Part shown: positions 33,847 through 43,164 of the stretch, one piece after another
Layout: each line of letters starts with the position of its first letter
How positions within the stretch are numbered: the stretch's first letter is position 1
Source of the DNA: Bacillus_BA songklensis
Lineage (GTDB): Bacteria; Bacillota; Bacilli; Bacillales; Bacillaceae_H
Assembly (NCBI RefSeq): GCF_042649685.1
Contig: NZ_JBHRZT010000072.1
Location: forward strand, 558,001 to 622,000
Length of the DNA stretch: 64,000 bases
Reading direction: 5' to 3'
Program-made: the position numbers and the translations under genes
Notes under the pieces: generated by a model
The model's database searches: none
What the model saw: the letters and a program-made list of their open reading frames with translations, nothing else
Told to the model about the DNA's origin: nothing

Positions 33847-34503
33847 ATGGAAATCGTCCGTTCTCGAAATTTACTTGTAGAACGAGTGTTACCGCATTTC
33901 TTTTTAACCCTTTTGATTAGTTTTATCGGCATGTTATTAGGGATGGCCTTTATCCCTGCAGGCATTGCGATTGCAGTTTCGTTTGTGGTTCTGATCGTGC
34001 TGATTGCAGCGACCATTAAACGGGCAAAAGACCGGAAAGTGTCCAATTATGGCGTCCAATTCTCAATGCCTTTTGTCCATACGCTTACCTTTTTAATGGG
34101 GATTGGGATTTATCCGGCTATTGCATCTTACATCTCATCGATGGGAGCTTCTTTAGTGGTGTTGGCCTTTGGTGTAACGACCACTTTATTTGGTTCATTG
34201 TTTGTTTATACGTATTTTACGAAACGAGACTTTACGTTTTTAGGCAGTACGTTATTTAGCGCTTTGCTGGCACTTATCCTGTTATCGATTGGGGGATTGT
34301 TCGTTCAAGCGGAATTTTTCCATCTGACACTAGCGTGGATTGGAGTCGTCATTTTCTCGGGATATATGCTGTATGACGTATCCAGAATGAAGCATGCCAC
34401 CTTCAGTGAAGAAGATGTGCCAGGAGCGGTATTGGACTTATATTTAAACTTTATCAACTTGTTTCTCGATATTTTACGTATCGTGAATTCCTTCAAAGAC
34501 TAA
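33847..34503 (+). CDS. Bax inhibitor-1 family protein (YetJ-like calcium leak channel)
   Basis: 218-residue protein with seven membrane helices, matching the BI-1/TMBIM family. B. subtilis YetJ is a pH-sensitive Ca2+ leak channel whose di-aspartyl sensor lies in the last helices. Here the corresponding conserved C-terminal segment is VLDLYLNFINLFLDILRIV, and VIFSGYMLYDVSRM forms helix 6. GAGGATGATGAATAAATG provides the ribosome binding site. A nested-hairpin repeat follows the stop within 20 bases. Confidence 0.88.
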   Translation: MEIVRSRNLLVERVLPHFFLTLLISFIGMLLGMAFIPAGIAIAVSFVVLIVLIAATIKRAKDRKVSNYGVQFSMPFVHTLTFLMGIGIYPAIASYISSMGASLVVLAFGVTTTLFGSLFVYTYFTKRDFTFLGSTLFSALLALILLSIGGLFVQAEFFHLTLAWIGVVIFSGYMLYDVSRMKHATFSEEDVPGAVLDLYLNFINLFLDILRIVNSFKD

Positions 34504-34518
34504 TACAATACAAAAAGA

Positions 34519-34675
34519 TGGGGCCGACTCGAAAGCCTCTAGATGACGGTAATCATCCACTTTTTCTGTGATGGGCCGTCACCGCCATGCTTGGTTTTCC
34601 TGGATTTTTAATGACGGTCCATCGCGGGAGGGTGTCCCAAAAGTATGTTCTTTGCAACTTTTGGGACACCCTCCT
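34519..34675. repeat. Nested-hairpin intergenic repeat, copy D (inverted orientation)
   Basis: Contains GATGGGCCGTCA.../TGACGGTCCATC arms around GGTTTTCCTGGATTTTTAA, followed by a hairpin GGTGTCCCAAAAGT/ACTTTTGGGACACC. Its reverse complement aligns almost base for base with copy B, which proves the family relationship. Confidence 0.85.
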
Positions 34676-34853
34676 TCTTTTTGTTCATATATACTTATTT
34701 TTCAAGACAGAATCCTTGCTGAACTGTAAAACGGCTCTTATTGGTCGAAGCGTTTGACACTGAGCGGCGCGGCCAACATGTTCTTAGCCTTTTATCAACA
34801 ACGATCCGCTTTATATTGCCTTACAAAAAAGAATAAATCCGCTTTTTCTCCCG

Positions 34854-35474
34854 TCATTCCTCATGAACTACCTCGAGAAAGTGCTTGAGAATTCTTGCGG
34901 TCAATCCCCAGATGACTTTATCGTCATAGTAGTAGAAATACTCATCCATCGTACGGGCTTGCCAATTATAATTCTCCCCGCCGACAATTAAATCAAACGG
35001 GAAGTTTTGTTCCGGTTCCACCTTAAAATTGATTTTATACTCATCAGGTTCTATCTCTTTTAAAAAAGAGAGTGGTATCGTAAAAACTTCTCCTACTTCA
35101 GAAGGGTTTGGTTTCATTTGTTCCGGATGCTCAATGATGCCGACATACGGATAGACAATGGTGCCAAAAGGAGAAATCATATAATCCAAAGGAAAAACGT
35201 TGTTGATGCTGCTTTCCTGTATTCCTAGTTCTTCTGATGTCTCACGAACAGCTGTATGCCGTTCATCTTTGTCGGTATTGTCAATTCTGCCCCCTGGAAA
35301 ACAAATTTCTCCGGGTTGTCTTCTTAAATCAAGAGCTCGAACTTCAAATAGGACGTGGATGTCCTCGTTTTTTTCGATTAGTGGTACAAGAACAGCGTAT
35401 TTCGAAAAATTTTCACTGCCTAAAATGGCAGGAGTTCGATTGTGTAGTTTGGTTATCAATTTTTCTATTTTCAT
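34854..35474 (-). CDS. Nudix hydrolase, CoA pyrophosphatase type
   Basis: 206 residues. The UPF0035/CoA-diphosphatase signature precedes the Nudix box: VRALDLRRQPGEICFPGG, then RHTAVRETSEELGI containing the metal-binding REx2EE. Such enzymes split CoA or acyl-CoA to 3',5'-ADP and phosphopantetheine. The GX5E spacing is enlarged, as in this subgroup. ATG 35474 has AGGGGA upstream. Monocistronic. Confidence 0.87.
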   Translation of the reverse strand: MKIEKLITKLHNRTPAILGSENFSKYAVLVPLIEKNEDIHVLFEVRALDLRRQPGEICFPGGRIDNTDKDERHTAVRETSEELGIQESSINNVFPLDYMISPFGTIVYPYVGIIEHPEQMKPNPSEVGEVFTIPLSFLKEIEPDEYKINFKVEPEQNFPFDLIVGGENYNWQARTMDEYFYYYDDKVIWGLTARILKHFLEVVHEE

Positions 35475-35674
35475 GTTTTCCCCTCCATTATTTCCTTCAG
35501 AAGAAAAAGTATGTAAACGATCGAGTCAGAAGAGATTCAGCCGGAATTCGCAAGAGAACCATGAAGAAACGTTCCTCCAGTATAAAGGCCTAACACTCCT
35601 AAACGAACCTTCCCTTCATGTATTCCCGTAAAAAGGGAATACTAAAAACACTTATGAAACAGGGAGGATAAAAA

Positions 35675-35887
35675 ATGGGAGCCATTGAGCAAGGAGGATA
35701 CCGATTTGAACCCGAATACAGCGTGCTGCTTCAAAAAGGTGGATTGCATGTATACAAACATGGAGAATTCCTTGAAGAAATTGAATTCACGTTTGAAGGA
35801 AACAGCCCAAATCCGGAACAGCTGGAGCAATTGGTCAATTCCTATTTAGAGAATCACTCACATGATGACGAATCATTTGGTCAATAA
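35675..35887 (+). CDS. Small conserved protein (DUF5370-like)
   Basis: 70 residues: MGAIEQGGYRFEPEYSVLLQ, then GGLHVYKHGEFLEEIEFTFE and an acidic helical end. The pattern resembles the Bacillus DUF5370 family (YbxH-like), of unknown function; I am not certain of the family name. GGGAGG lies 9-10 bases before ATG 35675, and a terminator-like inverted repeat precedes the gene (TATTCCCG/GGGAATA, 35619-35641). Confidence 0.65.
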   Translation: MGAIEQGGYRFEPEYSVLLQKGGLHVYKHGEFLEEIEFTFEGNSPNPEQLEQLVNSYLENHSHDDESFGQ

Positions 35888-36055
35888 GCGCGAAAACCAT
35901 CGGACGATTCTTTATTTCCAACGCTTATAAAAGCTTCCTTCCCATTTCCCGATTTTCGGCACCGGCAATCATAAAATTCAGTCTTGAGGAAATGATAAAA
36001 ATGAGCATCTTATCGGTGTTCACATTTCCTACTACATTCAAAGGGGTGTTATCTC

Positions 36056-36247
36056 ATGGCAAGAAACAAATTGGTCGTGCCAGGTGCGGAAAATGCTCTA
36101 AATTCCATGAAAGAGGAAATAGCGAATGAAATGGGAGTGGAATTAGGCCCCGATACGACGGCTCGTGCAAATGGTTCCGTTGGTGGTGAAATAACCAAAC
36201 GCTTAGTAGCCATGGCTGAAAATCATCTTCAGAATCAGCAGAAATAA
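36056..36247 (+). CDS. Alpha/beta-type small acid-soluble spore protein
   Basis: 63-residue DNA-binding spore protein that coats forespore DNA, gives UV resistance and supplies amino acids on germination. Characteristic motifs: ALNSMKEEIANEMGVELGPD (containing the GPR protease site within EEIANE) and ARANGSVGGEITKRLVAMAE. Expected forespore sigma-G expression; a GAGCATC-N17-CCTACTA arrangement upstream is only a rough match to the sigma-G consensus. AGGGGTG lies upstream of ATG 36056. Immediately followed by a nested-hairpin repeat. Confidence 0.93.
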   Translation: MARNKLVVPGAENALNSMKEEIANEMGVELGPDTTARANGSVGGEITKRLVAMAENHLQNQQK

Positions 36248-36255
36248 ATTGAGTA

Positions 36256-36413
36256 AGAGGCTGTCCCATAAGTCTCTAATCAATGGCAAAAGTTGATCTT
36301 TACTGAAAGGACCCGTCACGGAATTCTTTGATTTTGCAGGATTTTCATGACGGGTCCCTTTCAGGAGGATGACTCAAAAGGTATGTCTTTTTATACCTTT
36401 TGAGTCATCCTCT
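36256..36413. repeat. Nested-hairpin intergenic repeat, copy E
   Basis: Opens with AGAGGCTGTCCCATAAG as in copy A, then GAAAGGACCCGTCA.../TGACGGGTCCCTTTC arms, then GGATGACTCAAAAGGT/ACCTTTTGAGTCATCC as a terminator-like hairpin ending in TCTTTT. Confidence 0.85.
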
Positions 36414-36607
36414 TTTAATTCGTCACTTCTTCATATGCTCTATCATTCCTTTACTGTCACAAACAATAGAATCATACAGAACAAGTTTGAATGAAGGCGC
36501 TTCTGCATGAATGGGATGCTGCATACGGCATACAGGACGTCAGCGGGGGGGATTTCCCATTCTCCCTGTCCTTTCCCTCTATTGCCTCTGCCTTATTATA
36601 TGAGATG

Positions 36608-37104
36608 CTACATTGGCGTTTCCAATAACGGATCCAGCCCGTCAAATGACGGAAACCTATCAGGATGAATAATCGGAGCCAACTGTTTAAGTCCTAGCAG
36701 CAATCTCGGTGATGGCCGGCAATAAAGGGCCTCTTCCAGAACATGAATGTGGTTGGCTTTTATGGCTTTCATATCGCTCCAACCCGGCCTTTTAAACAGA
36801 ATGGAAGGATTGATTTTGTTCGTCTGTACCCCCACCCAAGCCAAACAAATATGGTCCGGCTCTCTCTTTTTCACTTCTTCCCAATCCGTTTGTATACTGG
36901 CCTTATCAATATGACCGAATAAATTGACACAAGTTGAAGGTCTTCCACAAGGTCCATTTGAATGTTCAAGTCTGGTCCAACGCGCGGCAGATTATGTATG
37001 GCTGCAGGCCAATCAGAGTAGTCATCCACCCCTACCAGGAAATCTAGACATTCCAAATAAGCAATCAGTTCCGTGTTACTTGGGCAAAGTGAAACAACTC
37101 TCAT
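36608..37104 (-). pseudogene. BtuF-like cobalamin-binding protein gene with internal deletion and frameshift
   Basis: Starts as a family member (MRVVSLCPSNTELIAYLECL, VGVDDYSDWP, LPRVGPDLNIQMDLVEDL), then after about 20 unrelated residues changes frame to DWEEVKKREPDHICLAWVGV ... KRPGWSDMKAIKANHIHVLE, EEALYCRPSPRLLLGLKQLA. About 120 central residues of a roughly 270-residue protein are missing. Both ends are well conserved, so the loss looks recent. Confidence 0.82.
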
Positions 37105-37148
37105 CCCCTCACCTCGTTTCCTTTGGATGTTATCTTTCGTTGGAGCCT

Positions 37149-38540
37149 TTATTCCTTTGGCCCAATCATGTTTTCAGGCTTAACGATTTGGTCGAATTGC
37201 TCCTCTGTCAGCAATCCCGTTTTTAAAGCCGCTTCTTTTAAAGTCAGTCCTTCTTTATGTGCAAGCTTCGCAATGGTTGCCGCATTTTCATAACCAATAT
37301 GAGGGTTTAATGATGTCACGAGCATCAGCGAGTGATTCAAGTATCGTTTGATTGTTTCACGTTTTGGTTCAATTCCAACAGCACACTTATCATTGAAGGC
37401 CGTCATGGCATCAGCCAGCAATCTCGTTGACTGCAATAAGTTATAAGCAATAACCGGTTTAAAGACATTTAGTTCAAAATTACCCTGGCTTGCCGCAAAG
37501 CCGATGGCCGCATCATTTCCCATCACCTGTACTGCCACCATGGTCAGTGCTTCACTTTGTGTAGGATTCACTTTACCGGGCATAATTGAACTTCCGGGTT
37601 CATTTGCAGGAATGGCCAATTCACCAATGCCGCAGCGGGGACCGCTTGCGAGCCAACGCACATCATTGGCGATCTTCATCAAATCCGCAGCCAAGGCTTT
37701 TAATGCACCATGCGTATACACCACTTCATCATGGCTTGTTAAGGAATGGAATTTGTTTGGTGCCGAAACGAATGTTTTTTGCGTGAAGACGCTGATTTCT
37801 TTTGCGACCATGTCCCCGAATTCAGGGTGCGCATTAATGCCTGTTCCAACGGCTGTACCGCCAATAGCAAGTTCCTTCATGAATTCAACGCTTTCCATGA
37901 TCATCTTTTCATCTTTTTCCAACATACGGTGCCAGCCGCTGATTTCTTGACCCAATGTTAAGGGGGTAGCATCCTGTAGATGTGTACGCCCAATTTTAAT
38001 GATATCCTGAAATTCCTCTGACTTTTGCCGGAATGTCTCTTTCAAATTTCCCAGGGCAGGCAATAATTGATCTTCAATGGCCAAAACGCCTGCTACATGG
38101 AGGGCTGTCGGAAAGGTATCATTGGAACTTTGCGACATGTTCACATCATCGTTTGGATGAAGGCGATGCTTACTGTCTGTTTCTTCAAGCAATTGGTTGC
38201 CGCGGTTAGCGATGACTTCGTTTATATTCATATTGGACTGGGTGCCGCTTCCTGTTTGCCAAACGACAAGAGGGAAATGGTCATTCCATCTGCCTTCTAA
38301 AATCTCATCCGCTGCCTCCACAATGGCATTTGCTTTGTCTTTTCCTAACTTTCCAAGTTTTTGATTACTGATGGCTGCGCTCTTTTTTAAAATCGCAAAG
38401 GCCCTAATGACTTCAATCGGCATTCTTTCAATCCCAATCGGAAAATTCTCTTTGCTCCTCTGTGTTTGCGCTGCCCACAACTTATCTGCCGGAACATTTA
38501 TCTCGCCCATTGTATCTCTTTCGACTCTATATTTCATCAT
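37149..38540 (-). CDS. fumC: Class II fumarate hydratase
   Basis: TCA-cycle enzyme: reversible hydration of fumarate to L-malate, iron-independent homotetramer. 463 residues, full length. Motifs: QTGSGTQSNMNINEV, VNMSQSSNDTFPTALH, the B-site-type IKIGRTHLQDATPLTLGQ, TGINAHPEF, and the signature GSSIMPGKVNPTQSE with the catalytic serine loop. Two ATGs (38540 and 38537) share an AGGAGGAG site. The B. subtilis name is citG. Monocistronic. Confidence 0.97.
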   Translation of the reverse strand: MMKYRVERDTMGEINVPADKLWAAQTQRSKENFPIGIERMPIEVIRAFAILKKSAAISNQKLGKLGKDKANAIVEAADEILEGRWNDHFPLVVWQTGSGTQSNMNINEVIANRGNQLLEETDSKHRLHPNDDVNMSQSSNDTFPTALHVAGVLAIEDQLLPALGNLKETFRQKSEEFQDIIKIGRTHLQDATPLTLGQEISGWHRMLEKDEKMIMESVEFMKELAIGGTAVGTGINAHPEFGDMVAKEISVFTQKTFVSAPNKFHSLTSHDEVVYTHGALKALAADLMKIANDVRWLASGPRCGIGELAIPANEPGSSIMPGKVNPTQSEALTMVAVQVMGNDAAIGFAASQGNFELNVFKPVIAYNLLQSTRLLADAMTAFNDKCAVGIEPKRETIKRYLNHSLMLVTSLNPHIGYENAATIAKLAHKEGLTLKEAALKTGLLTEEQFDQIVKPENMIGPKE

Positions 38541-38851
38541 TCTCCTCCTAAATGATACAATTAAGGTATTGTTACCTTCCTTTAATTTATTACTTATTCT
38601 CTTTTCCTTTAGAGAGGCGGTAATAGCCTGTAAACGAGTGATTTTCTCTTATATTCTGTGCTACAACTACCTTCAACATGCTGCTCTCGAACTCCTGCCG
38701 CCTCTTGATTAAAACAAAGCTTTATAAAAGAACCATAACATCCGAATCAGGTCAAAAGACCATAAAAACCGCCTCTAGGCGATTGTTTTAGGAATACTTA
38801 AACAATTTGGAGGAAATATTATATAGCGTAAATCAAAAGGAGGTTATGATT

Positions 38852-39031
38852 ATGGATGCACAACGTGCACAAGAAATTGCCGCTTCTCCAGTCATGGCGC
38901 ATGTAACTCACAATGGAGCCCAAGTCTATATTCAACGTGTAAACGAACAGGATGGAACAGCGAGTATCTATCATCTCGAACAACCGGAAATTCAACAAGA
39001 AGTTCCTGTACATAGCTTAAAAGAACATTGA
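38852..39031 (+). CDS. sspH: H-type small acid-soluble spore protein
   Basis: 59 residues, exactly the SspH length, with the family pattern MDAQRAQEIAASPVMAHVTH, NGAQVYIQRVNEQDGTASIY and an ending QEVPVHSLKEH. A minor forespore protein found in the spore core. AAAAGGAGG lies 8-9 bases before ATG 38852, which decides the start over an upstream in-frame ATG at 38807. Expected sigma-G control. Ends in its own terminator. Confidence 0.92.
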   Translation: MDAQRAQEIAASPVMAHVTHNGAQVYIQRVNEQDGTASIYHLEQPEIQQEVPVHSLKEH

Positions 39032-39064
39032 TTATCCGAATATTTCCTTTATAGGAAAATCTTC

Positions 39065-39101
39065 AATAAAAACACTATCTTGAGCAGGTGGTGTTTTTAT
39101 T
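39065..39101 (+). terminator. Terminator after sspH
   Basis: AATAAAAACAC/GTGTTTTTATT stem and T-rich tail. Confidence 0.8.
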
Positions 39102-39175
39102 TTCTCTTTTTTGACCAGTTCCACATGAAATGGTCCATTCCTACTTATAATAAGCTAGGGGAGGGATGCCTGCTT

Positions 39176-40108
39176 ATGAAACTAACATGGATGGCTGGAC
39201 TATTGCTGCTCGTTCAACAACTTAATCTTCCTGACAGCTTGTCGGTTAAACAGCACGAACAAACGATTGCCATCGTTAACCGGGCTGATTTTACGACATC
39301 CTTGCCCGGTGTTCAAATGATAGACACCAATAAATACGATCGGTTTATCGAAAAATTAGACCAACAAGTGTATCAGGCGCCCGTTAATGCCGCAATTGAT
39401 GATCAAGGTAAAATTCTTCCCGGTCATACAGGACACAAGCTGTACCGGCAAGCATTTACGGAGAAATTTTATACTTATTTTTTTAGTAAAGGACCATCTA
39501 CGGTGGAAGTACCCTTGCTTACCATTTATCCAAAAGTCGACAGCGAGTTGCTTTCAAACATTCGGGTACAACGGATTGGTCAATATATGACTTATTTTAA
39601 CTCCAACAATAAAACACGCTCGCATAATATCTCACTTGCTACAAAAGCCATCAACAATTACGTTGTATTTCCCGGCGAGACATTTTCATTTAACAAGGTT
39701 GTCGGCAAAAGAACAGAAGACAAAGGATATATGCGTGCTCCTGTGATCGTCAAAGGAGAAATGTCAGAAGGGATTGGCGGAGGAATTTGCCAGGTATCAT
39801 CTACACTGTATAATGCCGTCGACAATGCTGGGATCAAAATTGTTCAGCGCTACTCCCACAGCAGACGCGTTCCTTATGTTCCGCCTGGCCGTGACGCTAC
39901 GGTAAGTTGGTACGGTCCTGATTTTCGCTTTCAAAACAATTACAACCAGCCCATATTGATTCGTGCTAAAACATATGGAGCTAGAATGATCGTCACGATT
40001 TACTCCTCGGAATCCATTAATTATGAGCCCAAAAAAGCTCCCAGTGCTTCAGATCGGCTGCCCCAAGAGATGAATGAAGGAGCAGATGTCACAACAGAAG
40101 ACCGCTGA
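39176..40108 (+). CDS. VanW family secreted protein
   Basis: 310 residues: an N-terminal hydrophobic signal (WMAGLLLLVQQL), then a mature part ending in a VanW domain (AINNYVVFPGETFSFNKVVG ... GGGICQVSSTLYNAV ... VPPGRDATVSWYGPDFRF). Start ATG 39176, because GGGGAGGG lies upstream; a longer frame from 39080 crosses the preceding terminator. Related to the lipoprotein at 31232 but without a lipobox. Presumed envelope function; not evidence of vancomycin resistance. Confidence 0.87.
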   Translation: MKLTWMAGLLLLVQQLNLPDSLSVKQHEQTIAIVNRADFTTSLPGVQMIDTNKYDRFIEKLDQQVYQAPVNAAIDDQGKILPGHTGHKLYRQAFTEKFYTYFFSKGPSTVEVPLLTIYPKVDSELLSNIRVQRIGQYMTYFNSNNKTRSHNISLATKAINNYVVFPGETFSFNKVVGKRTEDKGYMRAPVIVKGEMSEGIGGGICQVSSTLYNAVDNAGIKIVQRYSHSRRVPYVPPGRDATVSWYGPDFRFQNNYNQPILIRAKTYGARMIVTIYSSESINYEPKKAPSASDRLPQEMNEGADVTTEDR

Positions 40109-40160
40109 AAGTGTCTAGATTTCAACCAACCTTTTTACCTGCTAAACGAACGTTTCCATA

Positions 40161-40197
40161 AAAAGAGCAATACCCGTATTAAAAGGGTATTGCTTTT
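40161..40197 (+). terminator. Terminator after the second VanW gene
   Basis: GCAATACCC/GGGTATTGC with flanking A and T runs. Confidence 0.8.
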
Positions 40198-40305
40198 GTA
40201 CTTAGATCTGGCCGCAAATTGTACAAGAAAGGGAGACCGGATCTATTTGACCAACCATACTTTAATATATGATGCTATTTCAAAGCTTGTCTAAGTTAAA
40301 AGCCT

Positions 40306-40402
40306 TTGTTTATATAAATCCAACTTAATTTTTTAACCTTTGTCACCGATCCTTCTTCTATTTGCGCGTTTCTGTTTTTTCATCTTGAATGAGCTGACAA
40401 AG
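40306..40402. repeat. Dispersed repeat, copy 2 (partner of 8986-9090)
   Basis: Aligns over about 95 bases with the first copy. The minus-strand frame KTFVSSFKMKKQKRANRRRI then GDKG and TAA parallels KPFISLFKVREQKSANGRRP then DDRG of copy 1. Beyond it (40405-40460) lies a long hairpin with arms ATAAGCGGCTG and CAGCCGCTTAT. Confidence 0.55.
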
Positions 40403-40621
40403 GTCTTCGTATAAGCGGCTGGCAAGAGCCCATAAGGGAGATTGGCAGCCGCTTATGCATAAATCATTTGACATAGGCAAAAAATGCCCATGCTAACTTC
40501 TTTATGCATAGGCATGAAAGATAGGACATTCCCTGCCTTTAATTTAAATAGATGGTGACTGCTCATGTATAAATGGGTACTATGGTTAAGAAACTTATCG
40601 TTATAATATCCGGTTGTCCGC

Positions 40622-40658
40622 ACAATAAAAGCGGGGAGATTCTCCCCGCTTTTATTGT
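40622..40658. terminator. Perfect bidirectional terminator
   Basis: 16-bp perfect arms ACAATAAAAGCGGGGA/TCCCCGCTTTTATTGT with a five-base loop, 65 bases past the abh/abrB stop codon. Confidence 0.85.
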
Positions 40659-40723
40659 AACGATGTTGGGTGGTTTTTAGCTGCGTACCGCTTCGTCAAG
40701 TCGAATTGGCAGCGGTTTTTAAT

Positions 40724-41005
40724 TTATGAGGTTTTTGTGTAACGTCCTAATTCCTTCAATAGCATTTTCATTCCTTCTGGGCTTAACGTGATTTTTCCTT
40801 CTGCAATTCGAATATTTTTTGATGATATTTCTCCTGTGAGGGCACATGCACCAAAGGGTTCGTACTTTTGGAGGATAATGCGATTATCTTCCACGAAAAT
40901 TTCTACAGGATCTTTCTCATCAATTCCAAGCATTCTTCTAAGTTCAATGGGGATCACCACACGTCCAAGGCTGTCCAGCTTGCGTACAATACCAGTAGAT
41001 TTCAT
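40724..41005 (-). CDS. AbrB/Abh-type transition-state regulator
   Basis: 93-residue DNA-binding regulator of post-exponential genes. The swapped-hairpin AbrB DNA-binding domain is complete: MKSTGIVRKLDSLGRVVIPI, ELRRMLGIDEKDPVEIFVED. The C-terminal dimerisation part (GKITLSPEGMKMLLKEL) is closer to Abh than to AbrB, so it is probably the Abh paralogue, but the name is left open. ATG 41005 has AAGAGGGA upstream. In B. subtilis these genes are under sigma-X/Spo0A-type control; no box is claimed here. Confidence 0.9.
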   Translation of the reverse strand: MKSTGIVRKLDSLGRVVIPIELRRMLGIDEKDPVEIFVEDNRIILQKYEPFGACALTGEISSKNIRIAEGKITLSPEGMKMLLKELGRYTKTS

Positions 41006-41127
41006 CTATTTTCCCTCTTTCTTTCATTGTAAGTCCATATAAAAGATTATACAAAAATTTTTTCTTTAAACTCCGGTATCATTATACTGTAATAAAAATG
41101 TAATAATTTTGTCTTTTTATCCACTCG

Positions 41128-41181
41128 TTTTGCATAAAACATAAAACCCATTATTTTTTGAATTTATGGATCAGCCTCTGT
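41128..41181. repeat. Partial nested-hairpin repeat, copy G
   Basis: Reverse complement of the first half of copy A: CCCATTATTTTTTGAATTTA and ATCAGCCTCTG match its start with few changes, and TTTTGCATAAAACATAAAAC matches the segment before its inner stem. The inner and outer hairpins are lost. Confidence 0.65.
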
Positions 41182-41234
41182 TTCATCAATGCATAAAAAA
41201 CACGCATAGTCATGATATGCGCGTGAATGGTCAG

Positions 41235-42098
41235 TTAACTCATGTTATTTTTTTGCGTGTAAATAAGATAGGCCAAGCAGCAGCTCCATCCAAATAAAAT
41301 AACCGCATATAAAATCCATGTCGAGCTTTTTGGTAAAGATACGGATGCAGCAACCGTACGTGCGTTAGTCAGCAGAATGCATCCCCCGACAAGAACCCCT
41401 AAATAATGTGGGGGGATCATTTTGACAAGCCAGGCTGCAATTGGGGCGGCCGCCAGTCCTCCAACCATTAAGGTGAGAACCCAGTACCAGTTCACTTCCT
41501 GCCATCCTAACGAGAGGAAAAACCCGAGACTTGCTGATGCTGCAATGACAAATTCGCTTGTGTCTACCGATCCGATCACTTTTCTTGCCTCAATCCCCCG
41601 TCTGGCGAGTAATACAGGGGTGGATATCGGTCCCCATCCTCCCCCTCCTGTTGCGTCCGCAAATCCGGCGAATAATGCTAGAGGAATGAGTGCCTTTTTC
41701 GTATAAGGCTTCGTTTCCTGTTGTTTTATGCGTGACGGAAAGGTGAAGCGATATAAAATATAGGCGCCAAGAAAGAATAAAAACCCGGCGATAAACGGTT
41801 TGACCGCTTCTCCCGGTAGGCTGCTCAAGAAACATGCACCGACAAAGGCCCCGACTGATCCCGGAATAATCATGGTTTTGACCAAAAAACGATCTACGTT
41901 TCCAAATCGGATATGGGCCGCTCCGGAAGCTGCCGTTGTCACGACTTCCGCTAAATGAACAGAGGCAGAGGCAACAGCAGGAGCGATTCCAAAGGTTAAT
42001 AATAACGAGGTGGATGTCACACCGTACGCCATGCCGAGTGACCCGTCAATTAGCTGTGCTAAAAAACCGATAAAAATAAAAACGATAAGTTTTTTCAT
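41235..42098 (-). CDS. TauE/SafE family (TSUP) sulfite exporter-like transporter
   Basis: 287-residue membrane protein with eight to nine helices and the duplicated TSUP signature: GFLAQLIDGSLGMAYGVTST with SVHLAEVVTTAASG, and GFADATGGGGWGPISTPVLL with VDTSEFVIAASAS. Relatives of this length are often linked to sulfur assimilation, but no sulfur gene is adjacent. Start at ATG 42098 (GGGTG upstream); a much longer frame to 42425 overlaps the next gene antisense-free and is not used. Confidence 0.87.
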   Translation of the reverse strand: MKKLIVFIFIGFLAQLIDGSLGMAYGVTSTSLLLTFGIAPAVASASVHLAEVVTTAASGAAHIRFGNVDRFLVKTMIIPGSVGAFVGACFLSSLPGEAVKPFIAGFLFFLGAYILYRFTFPSRIKQQETKPYTKKALIPLALFAGFADATGGGGWGPISTPVLLARRGIEARKVIGSVDTSEFVIAASASLGFFLSLGWQEVNWYWVLTLMVGGLAAAPIAAWLVKMIPPHYLGVLVGGCILLTNARTVAASVSLPKSSTWILYAVILFGWSCCLAYLIYTQKNNMS

Positions 42099-42243
42099 TG
42101 TTGAAACACCCTTTGATGTGAAATGGTACTCGATCAAACAAGATATTCCAAACAGGAAGAGCGTGCTTGCGTATATAAACAAGAATATGAACGTAACTGT
42201 CGAAAAGTTAACATCAAAAAAGGAGTGTCCCTTGGCCCTCCTT

Positions 42244-42828
42244 CTAACGAATCGCTGAATTCTTTTCAAGTGCATCCACGACATCCAGAACCTCTTGGGT
42301 GGATACGACTTGAGCAAACTCTCCATGAAGAGAAGCAAGTGCCAGATGATGAACGGTATCGGCATCATAGTGTGTTCCATCATAGGACACGGTCTCAAAG
42401 CAAGCCGTTGCGTCATGAACAGCATAAACGAGATATCCGAGATTTCCAGCCATTCTCACAGTCGTGGAAACACAGTGATTAGTGGTAAGGCCGATGATCA
42501 CGAGTGTGTGATAGCCATTGGCTTTCAAATACGTATCAAGCTCTGTGCCGATGAAACAACTGTTAACGTGCTTCCGAACCAAATATTCATCTTCAATCGG
42601 ACCAAATTTATCTTTAAATGGAAAACCTGGCTGCGCTGGATGCAGGGGAGAGTCCGGATTTTGGGAGGCATGTTGAACATGGATGATCGGGTATTCTTTT
42701 ATACGCCAGGCTTGAATCAGCCTAAGCATTTGTTCTTCAGCACGAGGGTTGTTCCGTATCCCCCACACGGGCTCCTCAAATCCTTTTTGAACGTCGACTA
42801 CGACTAATACGGGGCGACTTTGTGCCAT
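42244..42828 (-). CDS. Cysteine hydrolase, isochorismatase family
   Basis: 194-residue isochorismatase-like hydrolase. The catalytic Asp-Lys-Cys triad is visible: Asp in VLVVVDVQKGFEEP, Lys in DEYLVRKHVNSCF, and the nucleophilic Cys in GLTTNHCVSTTVRMAGNLG. Family members hydrolyse amides or nicotinamide-like substrates; the exact substrate is unknown. It is followed on the same strand by the TSUP gene and preceded 15 bases upstream by the cupin gene, suggesting a cupin-hydrolase(-TSUP) operon. Confidence 0.88.
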   Translation of the reverse strand: MAQSRPVLVVVDVQKGFEEPVWGIRNNPRAEEQMLRLIQAWRIKEYPIIHVQHASQNPDSPLHPAQPGFPFKDKFGPIEDEYLVRKHVNSCFIGTELDTYLKANGYHTLVIIGLTTNHCVSTTVRMAGNLGYLVYAVHDATACFETVSYDGTHYDADTVHHLALASLHGEFAQVVSTQEVLDVVDALEKNSAIR

Positions 42829-42843
42829 CTAATCCATCATCCT

Positions 42844-43164
42844 TTACTTTTGATATTCTTTTAAAATTGAAATAACATATGTGCAGCCGTTCGGACCGGG
42901 TTTAGGAGAATGAACGGTATTTTTAGGAAGAGCCATACAGTCGCCTGCTTCACACAGGGTCGTCCCCCCTTCGGTATAAAAATAAATGGATCCTTCCAAT
43001 ACATGCAAAATCTCATCTGTCAGATGTGTATGGGTTGTATGCTTGTGGTGAATCACGTCATCCTGGACTTCTGCATAATCAGTATTTTTCGGAAGCAATC
43101 CCCTCACTAATTCTTCAAGATGGCCGCCAGTTCCTTTTTTAATAAAAGCCTTTTTTATGTGCAT
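42844..43164 (-). CDS. Cupin domain protein
   Basis: 106 residues with a single cupin barrel: motif 1 HTTHTHLTDEILHVLEGSIY gives the metal-ligand histidines and glutamate, and motif 2 GDCMALPKNTVHSPKPG gives the last histidine. Small cupins bind a metal and can be dioxygenases, isomerases or sensors. GGAGT upstream of ATG 43164. Likely co-transcribed with the isochorismatase-like gene 15 bases downstream. Confidence 0.85.
   Translation of the reverse strand: MHIKKAFIKKGTGGHLEELVRGLLPKNTDYAEVQDDVIHHKHTTHTHLTDEILHVLEGSIYFYTEGGTTLCEAGDCMALPKNTVHSPKPGPNGCTYVISILKEYQK

Noticed and set aside
31232..40108. VanW proteins as vancomycin-resistance genes
   Set aside because: VanW is a widespread envelope family; no vanHAX or vanRS genes are present.
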